Below, in pieces: positions 32,351-41,325 of a stretch of DNA of 64,000 bases. The translations under genes and the position numbers were made by a program. This DNA is from JBDTSW01 sp963782605. GTDB lineage: Bacteria > Actinomycetota > Thermoleophilia > Solirubrobacterales > 70-9. Under the pieces are notes generated by a model. The model worked only from the letters and a program-made list of their open reading frames with translations. It was not told the DNA's origin and ran no database searches. The stretch lies in the NCBI GenBank assembly GCA_963782605.1, contig CAWAKK010000009.1, positions 124,001 through 188,000 on the forward strand. The letters run 5' to 3'. How positions within the stretch are numbered: position 1 is the stretch's first letter; every line of letters starts with the position of its first letter.

Positions 32351-33885
32351 GCGAGACCCGCGAGGGCGCCGACTTTCAGGGCGCGCTCGACGCCGCCTTC
32401 GCGGGTGGCCCCGAGCGACATCACCAAAAGACTGCCGACCAGGGCAAGCTGCCCGTCCGTGAGCGCCTGGAGCGGCTCGTGGATCCCGCGTCGTTTGCCG
32501 AGGAGGGCCTGCTCGCGAACTGGGAGCAGGAGGGCCTGGGCGCCGACGGGGTCGTGACGGGGCTGGCCCTGATCGGGGGCCGCAAGGTCGCCGTCATGGC
32601 CAACGACCCCACCGTGAAGGCGGGCTCGTGGGGACCGAAGACCGTCGAGAAGATCCTGCGCGTTCAAGAGCGCGCCTTGGCTCTCGAGGTCCCGCTCGTC
32701 TATCTGATCGACTCGGCTGGCGCCCGGATCACGGACCAAGTGCGCATGTTCCCGGGTCGCCGCGGCGCCGGCCGGATCTTCCACAACGAGGTGAAGCTCT
32801 CCGGCCGCGTGCCCCAGGTGTGCCTCCTCTTCGGCCCCTCGGCTGCGGGCGGTGCCTACATCCCGGCCTTCTGCGACGTGGTGATCATGCGCGACGGCAA
32901 CGCCTCCATGTATCTGGGCTCCCCGCGGATGGCCGAGATGGTGATCGGTGAACGGGTCTCGCTGGAGGAGATGGGCGGCGCCAAGATGCACACGGCAGTC
33001 TCCGGATGCGGTCACTTTCTCGCCGCCACCGACTCCGACGCCATCGACGTGGCCCGACGCTACCTCTCATACATGCCTGCGAACTGGCGAGAGCAGGCGC
33101 CCGCGGCTCCCCCTGCCGAGCCCGGCTCGGAGCGCGGCGTTGGCGAGATCGTGCCGACCGACCCGAAAACGCCCTTCGATGCGAAGGAGTTGATCGACGC
33201 CGTCGCTGACGCGGGCTCCTTTTGCGAGGTCCACGCCCGCTGGGCCAAGGAGGTCGTCGTGGGTTACGCCCGATTGGATGGGCGTGCAGTCGGCATCGTC
33301 GCCAACCAGCCCAAGTTCAAAGGGGGAGTGCTGTTCGTCGACTCGGCGGACAAGGCCGCGCGGTTCATCGCCACCTGCAACGCGTTCAACCTGCCGCTGC
33401 TTTTCCTGGCCGACGTTCCCGGGTTCATGATCGGCACCGACGTCGAGCGCCAGGGGATCATCCGCCATGGCGCGAAGATGATCTCGGCGGTGAGCGAGGC
33501 CACGGTGCCGAAGATCTCGGTGATCGTTCGCAAGGCGTACGGCGCCGGCCTCTACGCGATGGCCGGCCCCGCCTTCGAGCCCGACTGCTGCATCGCGCTC
33601 CCGACCGCATCGATCGCGGTGATGGGGCCCGAGGCGGCGATCAACGCCGTTTTCTTCAACGAGATCCAGGCGATCGACGACGAGGCCGAGCGCGAGCGAT
33701 TCGTAACCGAGAAGCGCCGTTCCTACTCGGCCGACATCGACATCCTCCATCTCGCCTCTGAGCTGGTGGTCGACGCGGTGATCGAGCCTGACGACCTTCG
33801 CGGGGAGCTGATCAGGCGCTTCGCGTTCGCCGAGTCGAAGGATCGCCGCTTCTCCGAGCGCCGCAACCCGGTTACCCCGGCCTGA
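32347..33885 (+). CDS. Acyl-CoA carboxylase, carboxyltransferase (beta) subunit
   Basis: A 512-residue biotin-dependent carboxyltransferase with two crotonase-like halves. GRKVAVMANDPTVKAGSWGP, DSAGARI, GPSAAGGAYIPAFCDVVIM and VGIVANQPKFKGGVLFVDSADKAARF, VPGFMIGTDVERQGIIRHGAKM mark the acyl-CoA and biotin loops. Substrate could be propionyl-, methylcrotonyl- or acetyl-CoA; the sequence alone does not decide. No biotin carboxylase subunit is nearby. ATG overlaps the DivIVA-like stop (ATGA). Confidence 0.92.
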   Translation: MSETREGADFQGALDAAFAGGPERHHQKTADQGKLPVRERLERLVDPASFAEEGLLANWEQEGLGADGVVTGLALIGGRKVAVMANDPTVKAGSWGPKTVEKILRVQERALALEVPLVYLIDSAGARITDQVRMFPGRRGAGRIFHNEVKLSGRVPQVCLLFGPSAAGGAYIPAFCDVVIMRDGNASMYLGSPRMAEMVIGERVSLEEMGGAKMHTAVSGCGHFLAATDSDAIDVARRYLSYMPANWREQAPAAPPAEPGSERGVGEIVPTDPKTPFDAKELIDAVADAGSFCEVHARWAKEVVVGYARLDGRAVGIVANQPKFKGGVLFVDSADKAARFIATCNAFNLPLLFLADVPGFMIGTDVERQGIIRHGAKMISAVSEATVPKISVIVRKAYGAGLYAMAGPAFEPDCCIALPTASIAVMGPEAAINAVFFNEIQAIDDEAERERFVTEKRRSYSADIDILHLASELVVDAVIEPDDLRGELIRRFAFAESKDRRFSERRNPVTPA

Positions 33886-33889
33886 TCCG

Positions 33890-34540
33890 ATGGGCGGGCT
33901 CGCCGTCGTCGGCGGCAACGCGACCGCGGGCATCGAGCTCGACGGCGCCCGATGGATCGCCATCGATCGACACCGAGGGGACGGCGGCTACACGCTTCCA
34001 CACGCGATCGATCATGAGGCGAACCTGAGGAGGCTGGCGGAGGCGGGTTGCGATCGCGTGCTCGGGATTGGATCGGTGGGTGGTCTGCACCCCCAGTTCG
34101 GGCCCGGCACCTTCCTCTGTCCCGACGACTTCATCGCGCTGGGCGGGACTCCAACCTCGCGGTCCGGCCTCGAGGCTCACGAGGTCCATGGATTCAGTGC
34201 GGGATGGCGGGAGCAGGTGGTCGAGGCCTGGGCGTCGGTTGCTGCCGCCCAGCTGGTGGACGGAGGCACCTATTGGCAGACCCTGGGGCCACGGCTCGAA
34301 ACGCCGGCCGAGGTGCGGGCCGTCGCCCGTGACGCCGACGTGGTCGGGATGACCATCGGCTCGGAGTGCGTGGTGGCGTCGGAGCTCGGCTTGGCGTACG
34401 CGGCGGTGTGCGTGGTCGTCAACTACGCCAATGGAGTGGGCGATGAGGAACTGGCGATGAGCGAGGTCGAGCGAGGCGCCGAGGCGACGCGGGAGCCGCT
34501 CCGCGAGGCCCTCGAGAGGGTGCTTCCCGCTCTCGCGTAG
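33890..34540 (+). CDS. MTAP-type nucleoside phosphorylase (candidate methylthioinosine phosphorylase)
   Basis: A 216-residue, slightly short member of the purine nucleoside phosphorylase / MTA phosphorylase family. HAIDHEANLRRLAEAGCDRVLGIGSVGGL is the phosphate/base region, GPGTFLCPDDFI, GGTYWQTLGPRLETPAEVRAV and GMTIGSECVVASELGLAYA follow. It cleaves a purine thio-nucleoside with phosphate. Directly followed by an MTA/SAH deaminase, so the sensible substrate is methylthioinosine rather than methylthioadenosine; this is inference from pairing. Confidence 0.85.
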   Translation: MGGLAVVGGNATAGIELDGARWIAIDRHRGDGGYTLPHAIDHEANLRRLAEAGCDRVLGIGSVGGLHPQFGPGTFLCPDDFIALGGTPTSRSGLEAHEVHGFSAGWREQVVEAWASVAAAQLVDGGTYWQTLGPRLETPAEVRAVARDADVVGMTIGSECVVASELGLAYAAVCVVVNYANGVGDEELAMSEVERGAEATREPLREALERVLPALA

Positions 34541-34549
34541 GCTCAATTG

Positions 34550-35812
34550 ATGGGACTCGCGGTAAAGGACGCCCGCCTCGGCGACGTCACCGTGGGCCTG
34601 CGCTGTGACGATGGGGAGATCACGGAGCTGGGGGAGGGGGTCGAGCCCAAGGAGGGCGATGAGATCATCGACGGCTCGGGCCTCGCCCTCGTGCCCGGCC
34701 TCATCAACGGCCACACCCACGCCGGGATGACGCTGTTTCGCGGCTACGCGGACGACCTCCCGCTGATGGAGTGGCTCGAGGACAAGATCTGGCCCGTCGA
34801 GAAGCGAATGGTCGACGAGGACGTCTACTGGGGCACGCGCCTCGCGTGCCTCGAGATGATCCGCACCGGGACGATCTCGTTCTGGGACATGTACTGGCAC
34901 GCGCACGCCGCTGCGCGAGCGGTGGAGGATGCCGGCATCCGCGCGGTGACAGCGGCACCGCTGATCGACGACAACGATCCGGCCAAGTCCAAGCGCGCCT
35001 GTTCGGACGCGGATCGAAGCCTGGAGCAGATCGCCGACGCGGGCGGATCGATGGCCCAGCCCGGCTTCGCGCCACACGCGATCTACTCGCTCTCGGAGAA
35101 CTCGCTTCGCTGGGTGGCCGAGCGGGCAGCCGAGCTCGGCGTTCCCGTGCAGATCCATCTCTCGGAGACGGAGAAGGAGGTGGATGACTGCGTGGCCGAG
35201 CACGGCGTGCGTCCAGCAGAGTGGCTCGATCGTTGCGGGCTCCTGGGCCCGAGCGTCGTTCTCGCTCACGGCGTCTGGCTCAGCGAGAGCGAGCTGGAGC
35301 TGATCGCGAGGCGGGGCGCCACGATCGTCACGAACCCGGTCGCGAACATGAAGCTCGCGGTCGGTGGCGTGTTCCCCTATAGCGCCGCTCGCGAGCGAGG
35401 CGTCGAGGTGGGGCTCGGTACGGATGGCCCCGGCTCCAACAACTCCCTCGACTTGCTCTCCGACGCGAAGACCTTCGCGCTGATCCAAAAGCACGTTGCG
35501 GGTGACCCGGCGCAGGTCACGGCCGGTGAGACGCTCGAGCTCGTCACGGGGCGCTGCTCGCGTCTGCTCGGAGGCGCGGAGCTCAAGCCCGGCGGACGCG
35601 CTGATTTCCTCCTCGTTCGTGCCGGAGCGCCTGAGATGGAGCCGGGAGAGCTGGGCGCGAACCTGATCTACGCGGCTAGCGGTTCGATCGTCGATACCAC
35701 GGTGGTGGCTGGGCGGATGCTGATGAGCGGGGGCCTGATCGAGGGCGCCGAGGAGGTCGTTGCGAAAGCCCGCGAGCGCGCCGAAGGCCTTGGCCTCGCT
35801 CAGGCCGCTTGA
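34550..35812 (+). CDS. mtaD: MTA/SAH deaminase-like amidohydrolase
   Basis: A 420-residue metal-dependent amidohydrolase. GLINGHTHAGMTLFRGYADDLPL holds the HxH site, QIHLSETEKEV and VLAHGVWL the next two histidines, and GLGTDGPGSNNSLDLLSDAK the final aspartate; these match methylthioadenosine/S-adenosylhomocysteine deaminases. It converts MTA to methylthioinosine (or SAH to SIH). ATG at 34550 preferred to the TTG three bases earlier. Nine bases after the phosphorylase: a two-gene salvage unit. Its end overlaps the convergent PucR gene by 13 bases. Confidence 0.9.
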   Translation: MGLAVKDARLGDVTVGLRCDDGEITELGEGVEPKEGDEIIDGSGLALVPGLINGHTHAGMTLFRGYADDLPLMEWLEDKIWPVEKRMVDEDVYWGTRLACLEMIRTGTISFWDMYWHAHAAARAVEDAGIRAVTAAPLIDDNDPAKSKRACSDADRSLEQIADAGGSMAQPGFAPHAIYSLSENSLRWVAERAAELGVPVQIHLSETEKEVDDCVAEHGVRPAEWLDRCGLLGPSVVLAHGVWLSESELELIARRGATIVTNPVANMKLAVGGVFPYSAARERGVEVGLGTDGPGSNNSLDLLSDAKTFALIQKHVAGDPAQVTAGETLELVTGRCSRLLGGAELKPGGRADFLLVRAGAPEMEPGELGANLIYAASGSIVDTTVVAGRMLMSGGLIEGAEEVVAKARERAEGLGLAQAA

Positions 35813-36999
35813 AGCATCCGCGCCCTCAGTGCCAGCGTGAGCTCGACGCGGGCCACGGGATCGTCGAGCGCGTCCCCCAGGATCTCGCGCAGCTGCCTGA
35901 GGCGATAGCGGACCGTCTGCACGTGCACGTGCAGGCGCTCGGCCGTCACGCGGGCGTCGCCGTGGCAATCGAGCCAGGCGGCAAGGGTCTCCTCCAGCCG
36001 CGCACGCCTGCCGGCGGGAAGCTCCGAGAGCGGGCCGAGACCACGCGCGACCAGATCTCCGGCGAGCGCCTCGTCGCCCAGCAGCAGCAGGTCGAGCAGT
36101 CGCTCGTCGGCCACTGCGAGGCCACGTTCGTTGGCGACCCCCAAGACGAGGCGGGCGCTGCGCGCGGACCGCGGTGCCTCTCGCCAGGCGGTGGTGTGGC
36201 CGAGGCCGCCACGCTCGTCGCCGAGCGCGCGCTCGATCTCACCCCGACGGCCGGGCCCGTCGGGATCGGGGACAACGACGACTGGCGCTCCCTCCAACTC
36301 ACCCAGGAGAGATCCAACCGGCAGCCGCGCGGCAACGCTGCCGGGACGCTCGGGCTCGAGCGCGACCACGGCCACCCGCCGAGGTAGCTTCCAATCAGCG
36401 TCCTGGGCAGCGGCCTCGATGGCCTCAGTTGATGCCGGCGGGTCGCGGAGCAGGAGGTCGACGAGGCGACGGCGCCGCGCCTCGAGCTCCGAGAGGACCA
36501 TCGACTGCTCGCGGGCGTAGCCCTCCGCCGAGGCGGCCGAGATCTCGTCGATGTAGGCGAAGATCGCCTCGGCCAGCGTGTAGAGCGAGCGCGGGTCGAG
36601 CCCGGCACGATCCCCCGCGTCGGCGAGGCCGCGCCAGGCGACCTGGGCGCCGGCGCGATAGGCGGTTAACAGCGCGTCGAGGCTGCGGCCCACCCGATAC
36701 TCGCCGCGCCCGAACTCGAAGTAGATCTCACGCTCGGGCGGTCGCGCATCCGAGCCGGTGACGACGAGCTCGACGAAGCCCTCTAGCGCCTGACGCACAC
36801 CCAGGCGAACGTTCTCCTCCACACCGCTCGAGTACTCCGGGACCGCCGCCTCGACGGCGCCGATCACCTCGTCGACGAGGCCCGGGAGGGCGGGGCGGAG
36901 GGCGTCGGCGAGCGCCGGATCGAGCTCGCGCCAAGCGGGATGCAGGCGTGCGAGCGGCCCATTCTCCGTAGATTTGTGCGATTGCGCAATTTTTGGCAT
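35800..36999 (-). CDS. PucR-type transcriptional regulator
   Basis: A 399-residue regulator. The N-terminal two-thirds is helical (EYRVGRSLDALLTAYRAGAQVAWRGLADA is the RsbRD/PucR-like segment at about 103-130) and the C-terminal 60 residues form the PucR HTH (LDCHGDARVTAERLHVHVQTVRYRLRQLREILG). Diverges from a fatty-acid desaturase with 57 bases between starts, so that gene is its probable target; an inverted repeat overlaps its own start. Confidence 0.88.
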   Translation of the reverse strand: MPKIAQSHKSTENGPLARLHPAWRELDPALADALRPALPGLVDEVIGAVEAAVPEYSSGVEENVRLGVRQALEGFVELVVTGSDARPPEREIYFEFGRGEYRVGRSLDALLTAYRAGAQVAWRGLADAGDRAGLDPRSLYTLAEAIFAYIDEISAASAEGYAREQSMVLSELEARRRRLVDLLLRDPPASTEAIEAAAQDADWKLPRRVAVVALEPERPGSVAARLPVGSLLGELEGAPVVVVPDPDGPGRRGEIERALGDERGGLGHTTAWREAPRSARSARLVLGVANERGLAVADERLLDLLLLGDEALAGDLVARGLGPLSELPAGRRARLEETLAAWLDCHGDARVTAERLHVHVQTVRYRLRQLREILGDALDDPVARVELTLALRARMLQAA

Positions 37000-37012
37000 T
37001 CAACTCTTGCCA
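36994..37012. promoter_or_regulatory. Inverted repeat TGGCA-N9-TGCCA between PucR and desaturase
   Basis: A perfect 5-bp inverted repeat with a nine-base spacer that covers the PucR start codon and lies 45 bases before the desaturase ATG. It is a plausible site for PucR or another regulator; chance cannot be excluded for arms this short. Confidence 0.35.
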
Positions 37013-37056
37013 GACAGCATAGAGCGGTTTCGGATTTAGCCGTACGCTCAAGGCCC

Positions 37057-37980
37057 ATGCATGAGATGAGCAGAGTCGAGAAGACCGCAAACCTGTTGGC
37101 CGTGGTGCTGCCCTTCGTGGCCACGCTCGCGGCGATCCCGCTGCTCTGGAACAGCGCGGTGAACTGGACCGATCTCGGGATCCTGGTCGTGATGTACCTG
37201 CTGACGGCCTTCGGCATCACCATCGGTTATCACCGCCTCCTCACGCATCGCGCCTTCGATACGCCCAAGCCGATGCGCTATGGCTTGGCGATCCTTGGCT
37301 CGATGGCCGTGCAGGGCTCGGTCATCGCCTGGGTGGCCGACCACCGCAAGCATCACGCCTTCTCCGACGAGGACGGCGACCCCCACTCGCCGCACGTCGG
37401 GCACGGCTCCGGCGTCGCCGGCGTCATTCGCGGTCTCTGGCACGCGCACGTCGGCTGGCTCATGGATGGCCACGGCCGCGCCGACTGGTACCGCTTCGCC
37501 CCCGACCTGATGGACGACCCGGGCATGCGCCGCATCAATCGCGCCTTCCCGGCGCTGGTCGGCCTCACGCTCCTGATCCCGTTCGCCGCCGGCTGGCTCA
37601 TCTCGGGCTCGATCATCGGCGGCCTGACAGGTCTGCTCTGGGGCGGGTTCGTGCGGATCTTCTTCGTCCACCACATCACCTGGAGCATCAACTCCGTCTG
37701 CCACTTCATGGGCACGCGCCGCTTCGTCACCCCGGACGAGTCGCGCAATGTCTTCTGGCTCTCCGTGCTCTCGCTCGGCGAGTCCTGGCACCACAACCAC
37801 CACGCCTTCCCCCGGGCGGCCGTTCAGGGCCTGCGCTGGTGGGAGATCGACATCTCCGGGCTCGTGATCGGTGGCCTGGAGAAGGTCGGGCTCGCCAGCA
37901 ACGTCGTGCGGATCAGCCCTGAGCGCCAGGAACAGCGCCGCACCGCCGGCGTCCGCCAGGTCTCGCTCGCGCGCGACTAG
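37057..37980 (+). CDS. Acyl-CoA/fatty acid delta-9-type desaturase
   Basis: A 307-residue membrane di-iron desaturase. The three histidine clusters are intact: HRLLTHRAF, HRKHHAFSD and HHNHHAF, with WHAHVGWLMDGHG between. About four membrane helices. ATG at 37057 fits the family N-terminus. It would introduce a double bond into a saturated acyl chain, adjusting membrane fluidity; electron donor not encoded nearby. Controlled probably by the divergent PucR protein. Confidence 0.92.
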   Translation: MHEMSRVEKTANLLAVVLPFVATLAAIPLLWNSAVNWTDLGILVVMYLLTAFGITIGYHRLLTHRAFDTPKPMRYGLAILGSMAVQGSVIAWVADHRKHHAFSDEDGDPHSPHVGHGSGVAGVIRGLWHAHVGWLMDGHGRADWYRFAPDLMDDPGMRRINRAFPALVGLTLLIPFAAGWLISGSIIGGLTGLLWGGFVRIFFVHHITWSINSVCHFMGTRRFVTPDESRNVFWLSVLSLGESWHHNHHAFPRAAVQGLRWWEIDISGLVIGGLEKVGLASNVVRISPERQEQRRTAGVRQVSLARD

Positions 37981-38033
37981 CGGCGCAGCCGACTCCCCGC
38001 TCTGGGCGATTTCAGTAGTAGCCTCCAGGCCTG

Positions 38034-39338
38034 ATGCCCGTCCGGGTGGCAGCGCTGGTCCCGGCGGCGCTCGCGGCGGTCGCGCTGGCCGTCCCGGCCG
38101 CGGCCGGCGCCGACGTGTTCAAGGTCACCGCTCGTGGCGATCACGCACCGGGTGCCTGCACCAACGGCGACTGCACGTTGCGGGAGGCCGTGATCACCGC
38201 AAACGACCAGGCCGGCAGCGACAAGGTCAAGCTGCCCAGCCGCAAGCCCTACCGGCTCGACGCGCGAGTTTGGCCTCGGGCCGTCGGAGCCGGAGGAGGG
38301 CGATCTCGACGTCGATGCGACCGCGATCGGGGGCAAGCTCACGCTCGAGCATCCGGGCTCGGGTCGCGCGACCGTCGACGCGACGGGAGCTGAGGACCGA
38401 GCGATCGAGGCGGACGGCAATGTCGTCCTAAGAAAGCTCACGCTTCGCGACGGGAACGCGAACTCGACCGGACAGGGGGGCGGGGCGATCAGCGCCGAGG
38501 GCGACCTGAGGATCGTCTCCTCACGGATGATGCGGAACGAGGCTGGAGACGTCGGCGGCGGCATCTTCATCGGGGACGGAAGCCTCGACCTTCGCCGTAG
38601 CGTCGTGAACGGCAATCGATCGGGCGGCGAAGGAGGAGGCATCTTCGTCCCGGACGACGCGGGTTTCGTGATCACCGAGAGCACCCTCGCCGGAAACGAG
38701 GCTGATGAGGGCGGAGGCATCTACACGGCGTCGGAGGTGCTCAACAACCAGATCGTGGGTTCGACGGTCGCCCGCAATGTGGTGACGGAGGAGGGCGGCG
38801 GCGTCTTTAGCGATGGCCCCTCGTTATTGGTCCAGAACTCAACCATCGCCGACAACACGGCGGACGCCTCGGGAGGTGGCATCTATGCGGCGCCCGACTC
38901 GGGCACGGTCCTTTTCAACGCCACGATCGCCCGCAATCGCGCTGACGCCGACGATCTCGGACCCCATGGCGGAGGTGGGGCGTTCGTCGACGGCGGCGAC
39001 GATTTTCTGCAGTCGATCAACACGCTCTACGCCCGCAACAGGAGCACTGGTGGGGTCTTCCAGGACTGCGATGCCCCAGCGCCGGTAGGGATCTTCAGCT
39101 CAGGGGCAACCTGGTCACGACCGAGCAGGATTGCCCATTCTTCGATCACGTCGAGGACATCGTCGACGATCAGCCGAGGATCGGAACGCTTGCAGGCAAC
39201 GGCGGTCCCACCGACACCATCAAGCTCAAGGAGGGCAGCCCGGCGATCAATCAGGCCGACGCGATGGCGATGGTGGAAGTCGATCAGCGCGGCGTCGAGC
39301 GCCAGAACCCCGACATCGGCTCCTACGAGCGCCGGTAG
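38034..39338 (+). pseudogene. Secreted CSLREA/right-handed beta-helix protein, two frameshifts
   Basis: A signal peptide (VAALVPAALAAVALAVPAAAGA) is followed by CTNGDCTLREAVITAN, the CSLREA motif at the start of surface beta-helix proteins. The frame shifts by +1 near 38265 and resumes as EFGLGPSEPEEGDLDVDATA; a beta-helix with GGGIFIGDG, EGGGIFV, EGGGIYT, EGGGVFS, SGGGIYA rungs follows. A lost G in the GGGG run near 39104 shifts it again, after which the typical ending GSPAINQAD...QRGVERQNPDIGSYE appears. All parts are present in order, so the gene is either recently broken or carries sequence errors. Confidence 0.82.
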
Positions 39339-41325
39339 CTAGGAGCTCGTCTCGAGCTCTCGCGCCAACTCGATGAACGGGTCGAGGGCAGCGGGGTTCG
39401 CGAGCGAGTCCCGGCTCGCCGCCTGGTCGACGGGCGTGCCCATGAGGATGCGCTTGACCGGGACCTCGAGGACCTTGCCCGAGAGCGTGCGGGGGACCTC
39501 CGCGAGGGCGTAGACCTCGTTGGGCACGTGCCGCGGCGAGCACTGCTCGCGGATCGAGCGCTTGATCCGGCCCACCAGGTCGTCGTCGAGCGCAACGCCC
39601 TCGTCGAGCACGACGAAGAGGGGCATCCAGCCCTCGGTGCCCGGGCGGGGGACGTCGACGACGAGCGCGTCGGTCACCTCGGGGATGGCCTGGACGGCCC
39701 GGTAGATCTCGCTCGTGCCCATGCGGACCCCCTGCCGGTTGATCGTCGAGTCGGAGCGGCCGTAGATGATCGCCGTCCCCCGGGATGTGATCTCGATCCA
39801 GTCGCCGTGGCGCCAGACGCCCGGGTAGTGGTCGAAGTAGGCGTCTCGGTAGCGCGACCCGTCCTCGTCCCCCCAGAAGTAGAGGGGCATCGAGGGCATG
39901 GGCTCGGTGAGGACGAGCTCGCCCACCTCGTCCGTGAGCGAGTTTCCATCGTCGTCCCAGGCCTCGACCCTGGCGCCGAGCGCACGCGCCTGGAGCTCGC
40001 CCGCGGTACACGGGGAGCAGCGGGACGCCGCCCACGAATGCCGTGCAGAGATCCGTGCCCCCTGAGGTCGAGAAGAGCCAGGTGTCGGCACCGACGTGCT
40101 CGTAGACCCACTCGAACCCCTCCGGGGCGAGCGGCGAGCCGGTGGAGCCAACGGCGGCCAGTGCAGCGAGATCGCGGCCGGCGCCGGGCTCGACGCCAGC
40201 CTTCATGCAGGCGGCGATGTAGGAGGCTGACGTTCCGAAGCACGTGGTCCCTGAGCGGGCGGCCAGCTCCCAGAGCCCGTCGGTGTCGGGGTGTCCCGGG
40301 CTGCCGTCGTAGAGCACGATCGACGCGGGAGTGAGGAGGATCGAGACGAGGAAGTTCCACATCATCCACCCGGTCGTCGTGAACCAGAAGACGCGGTCGC
40401 CCTCGCGCGCGTCGACGTGGAGGTTCATCTTCTTCAGGTGCTCGAGCAGGATGCCGCCGTGGCCATGGACGATCGCCTTCGGCAGGCCGGTGGTGCCGGA
40501 GGAGTAGAGGATCCAGAGCGGGTGATCGAAGGGGACCTGCTCGAAGTCGAGCTCTGCCCCGTCCGCTGAGGAGAGGAGCTCCTCCCAGCTCATGGTCTCG
40601 GCAGGCGACGTCCACGTTCGGCATCTCGTCGAGCAAGGGAACGAGGACCAGCCCCTTCATCCCGGGCATCGCTGCGGCGATCTCGCGGACCTCGGCGGAG
40701 CGGTCGTGCTCCTTGCCGCCATAGGAGTAAGCGGGCGAAGCGATCAGAACCTTCGGCTCGATCTGCGCGAAGCGGTCGATCACCGATGAGGAGCCGAAAT
40801 CGGGCGAGCAGCTCGACCAGACGGCGCCGATCGATGCGGTGGCGAGGAAGCCGACGAGCGCTTCAGGCGTGTTCGGGATATAGGCGGCGACCCGATCGCC
40901 CCGCTCCGACGCCCAGGGCTCGCAGGCCCGCGGCCGCGCGGGCGACCTGCTCGCGCAGCCCGTCCCAGCGGAGCTCAGAGAGCGCGCGATGCTCTGAGGC
41001 GTAGTAGACGGCCACGGCGTCGCCCGGCTTGTCGCGGAGCACGTGTTCCGCGTAGTTCAGCTCCGCGCCCTCGAACCAGCGCGCCCCCGGCATCCTGTCG
41101 CTCGGCGAGCACTTGCTCGTAGGGCTTTGAGGCCCGCACGTCGAAGAAGTCCCAGATCGAGGCCCAGAATGCCTCGAGCTCCGTGACCGACCATTCGTAG
41201 AGATCCTCATAGCCGGAGAACCGCAGGCCACGCTCGGATTCGAGCCACCGCATGTAGCGGGTGATGGTCGCCTGCTCGACGCGCTCGGCGCTGGGCTCCC
41301 AGAGCTGCTCCCCGCGCTCGCTCAT
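39339..41325 (-). pseudogene. aacS: Acetoacetyl-CoA synthetase, four frameshifts
   Basis: Spliced frames give a full-length (about 660 residue) acetoacetate-CoA ligase: LWEPSAERVEQATITRYMRWL, EGAELNYAEHVLRDKPGDAV, PNTPEALVGFLATASIGAVW, LYSSGTTGLPKAIVHGHGG (AMP-binding motif), WFTTTGWMMWNFLV, GVRMGTSEIYRAVQ and SGKVLEVPVKRIL. Shifts are inferred near 41094, 40900, 40597 and 40001, each beside a short G/C run, mostly one extra base. It would activate acetoacetate for the 3-hydroxybutyryl-CoA dehydrogenase/Ccr route. Its start overlaps the M28 peptidase stop by four bases. Sequence error is as likely as true decay. Confidence 0.88.

Noticed and set aside
33872..35968. A 698-codon open frame on the reverse strand opposite the phosphorylase and deaminase genes
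   Set aside because: It is antisense to two clearly functional genes, has no recognisable domain, and long antisense frames are expected at this GC content. The same applies to frames at 96-1793, 23138-24652, 31816-33015 and 50336-51544.
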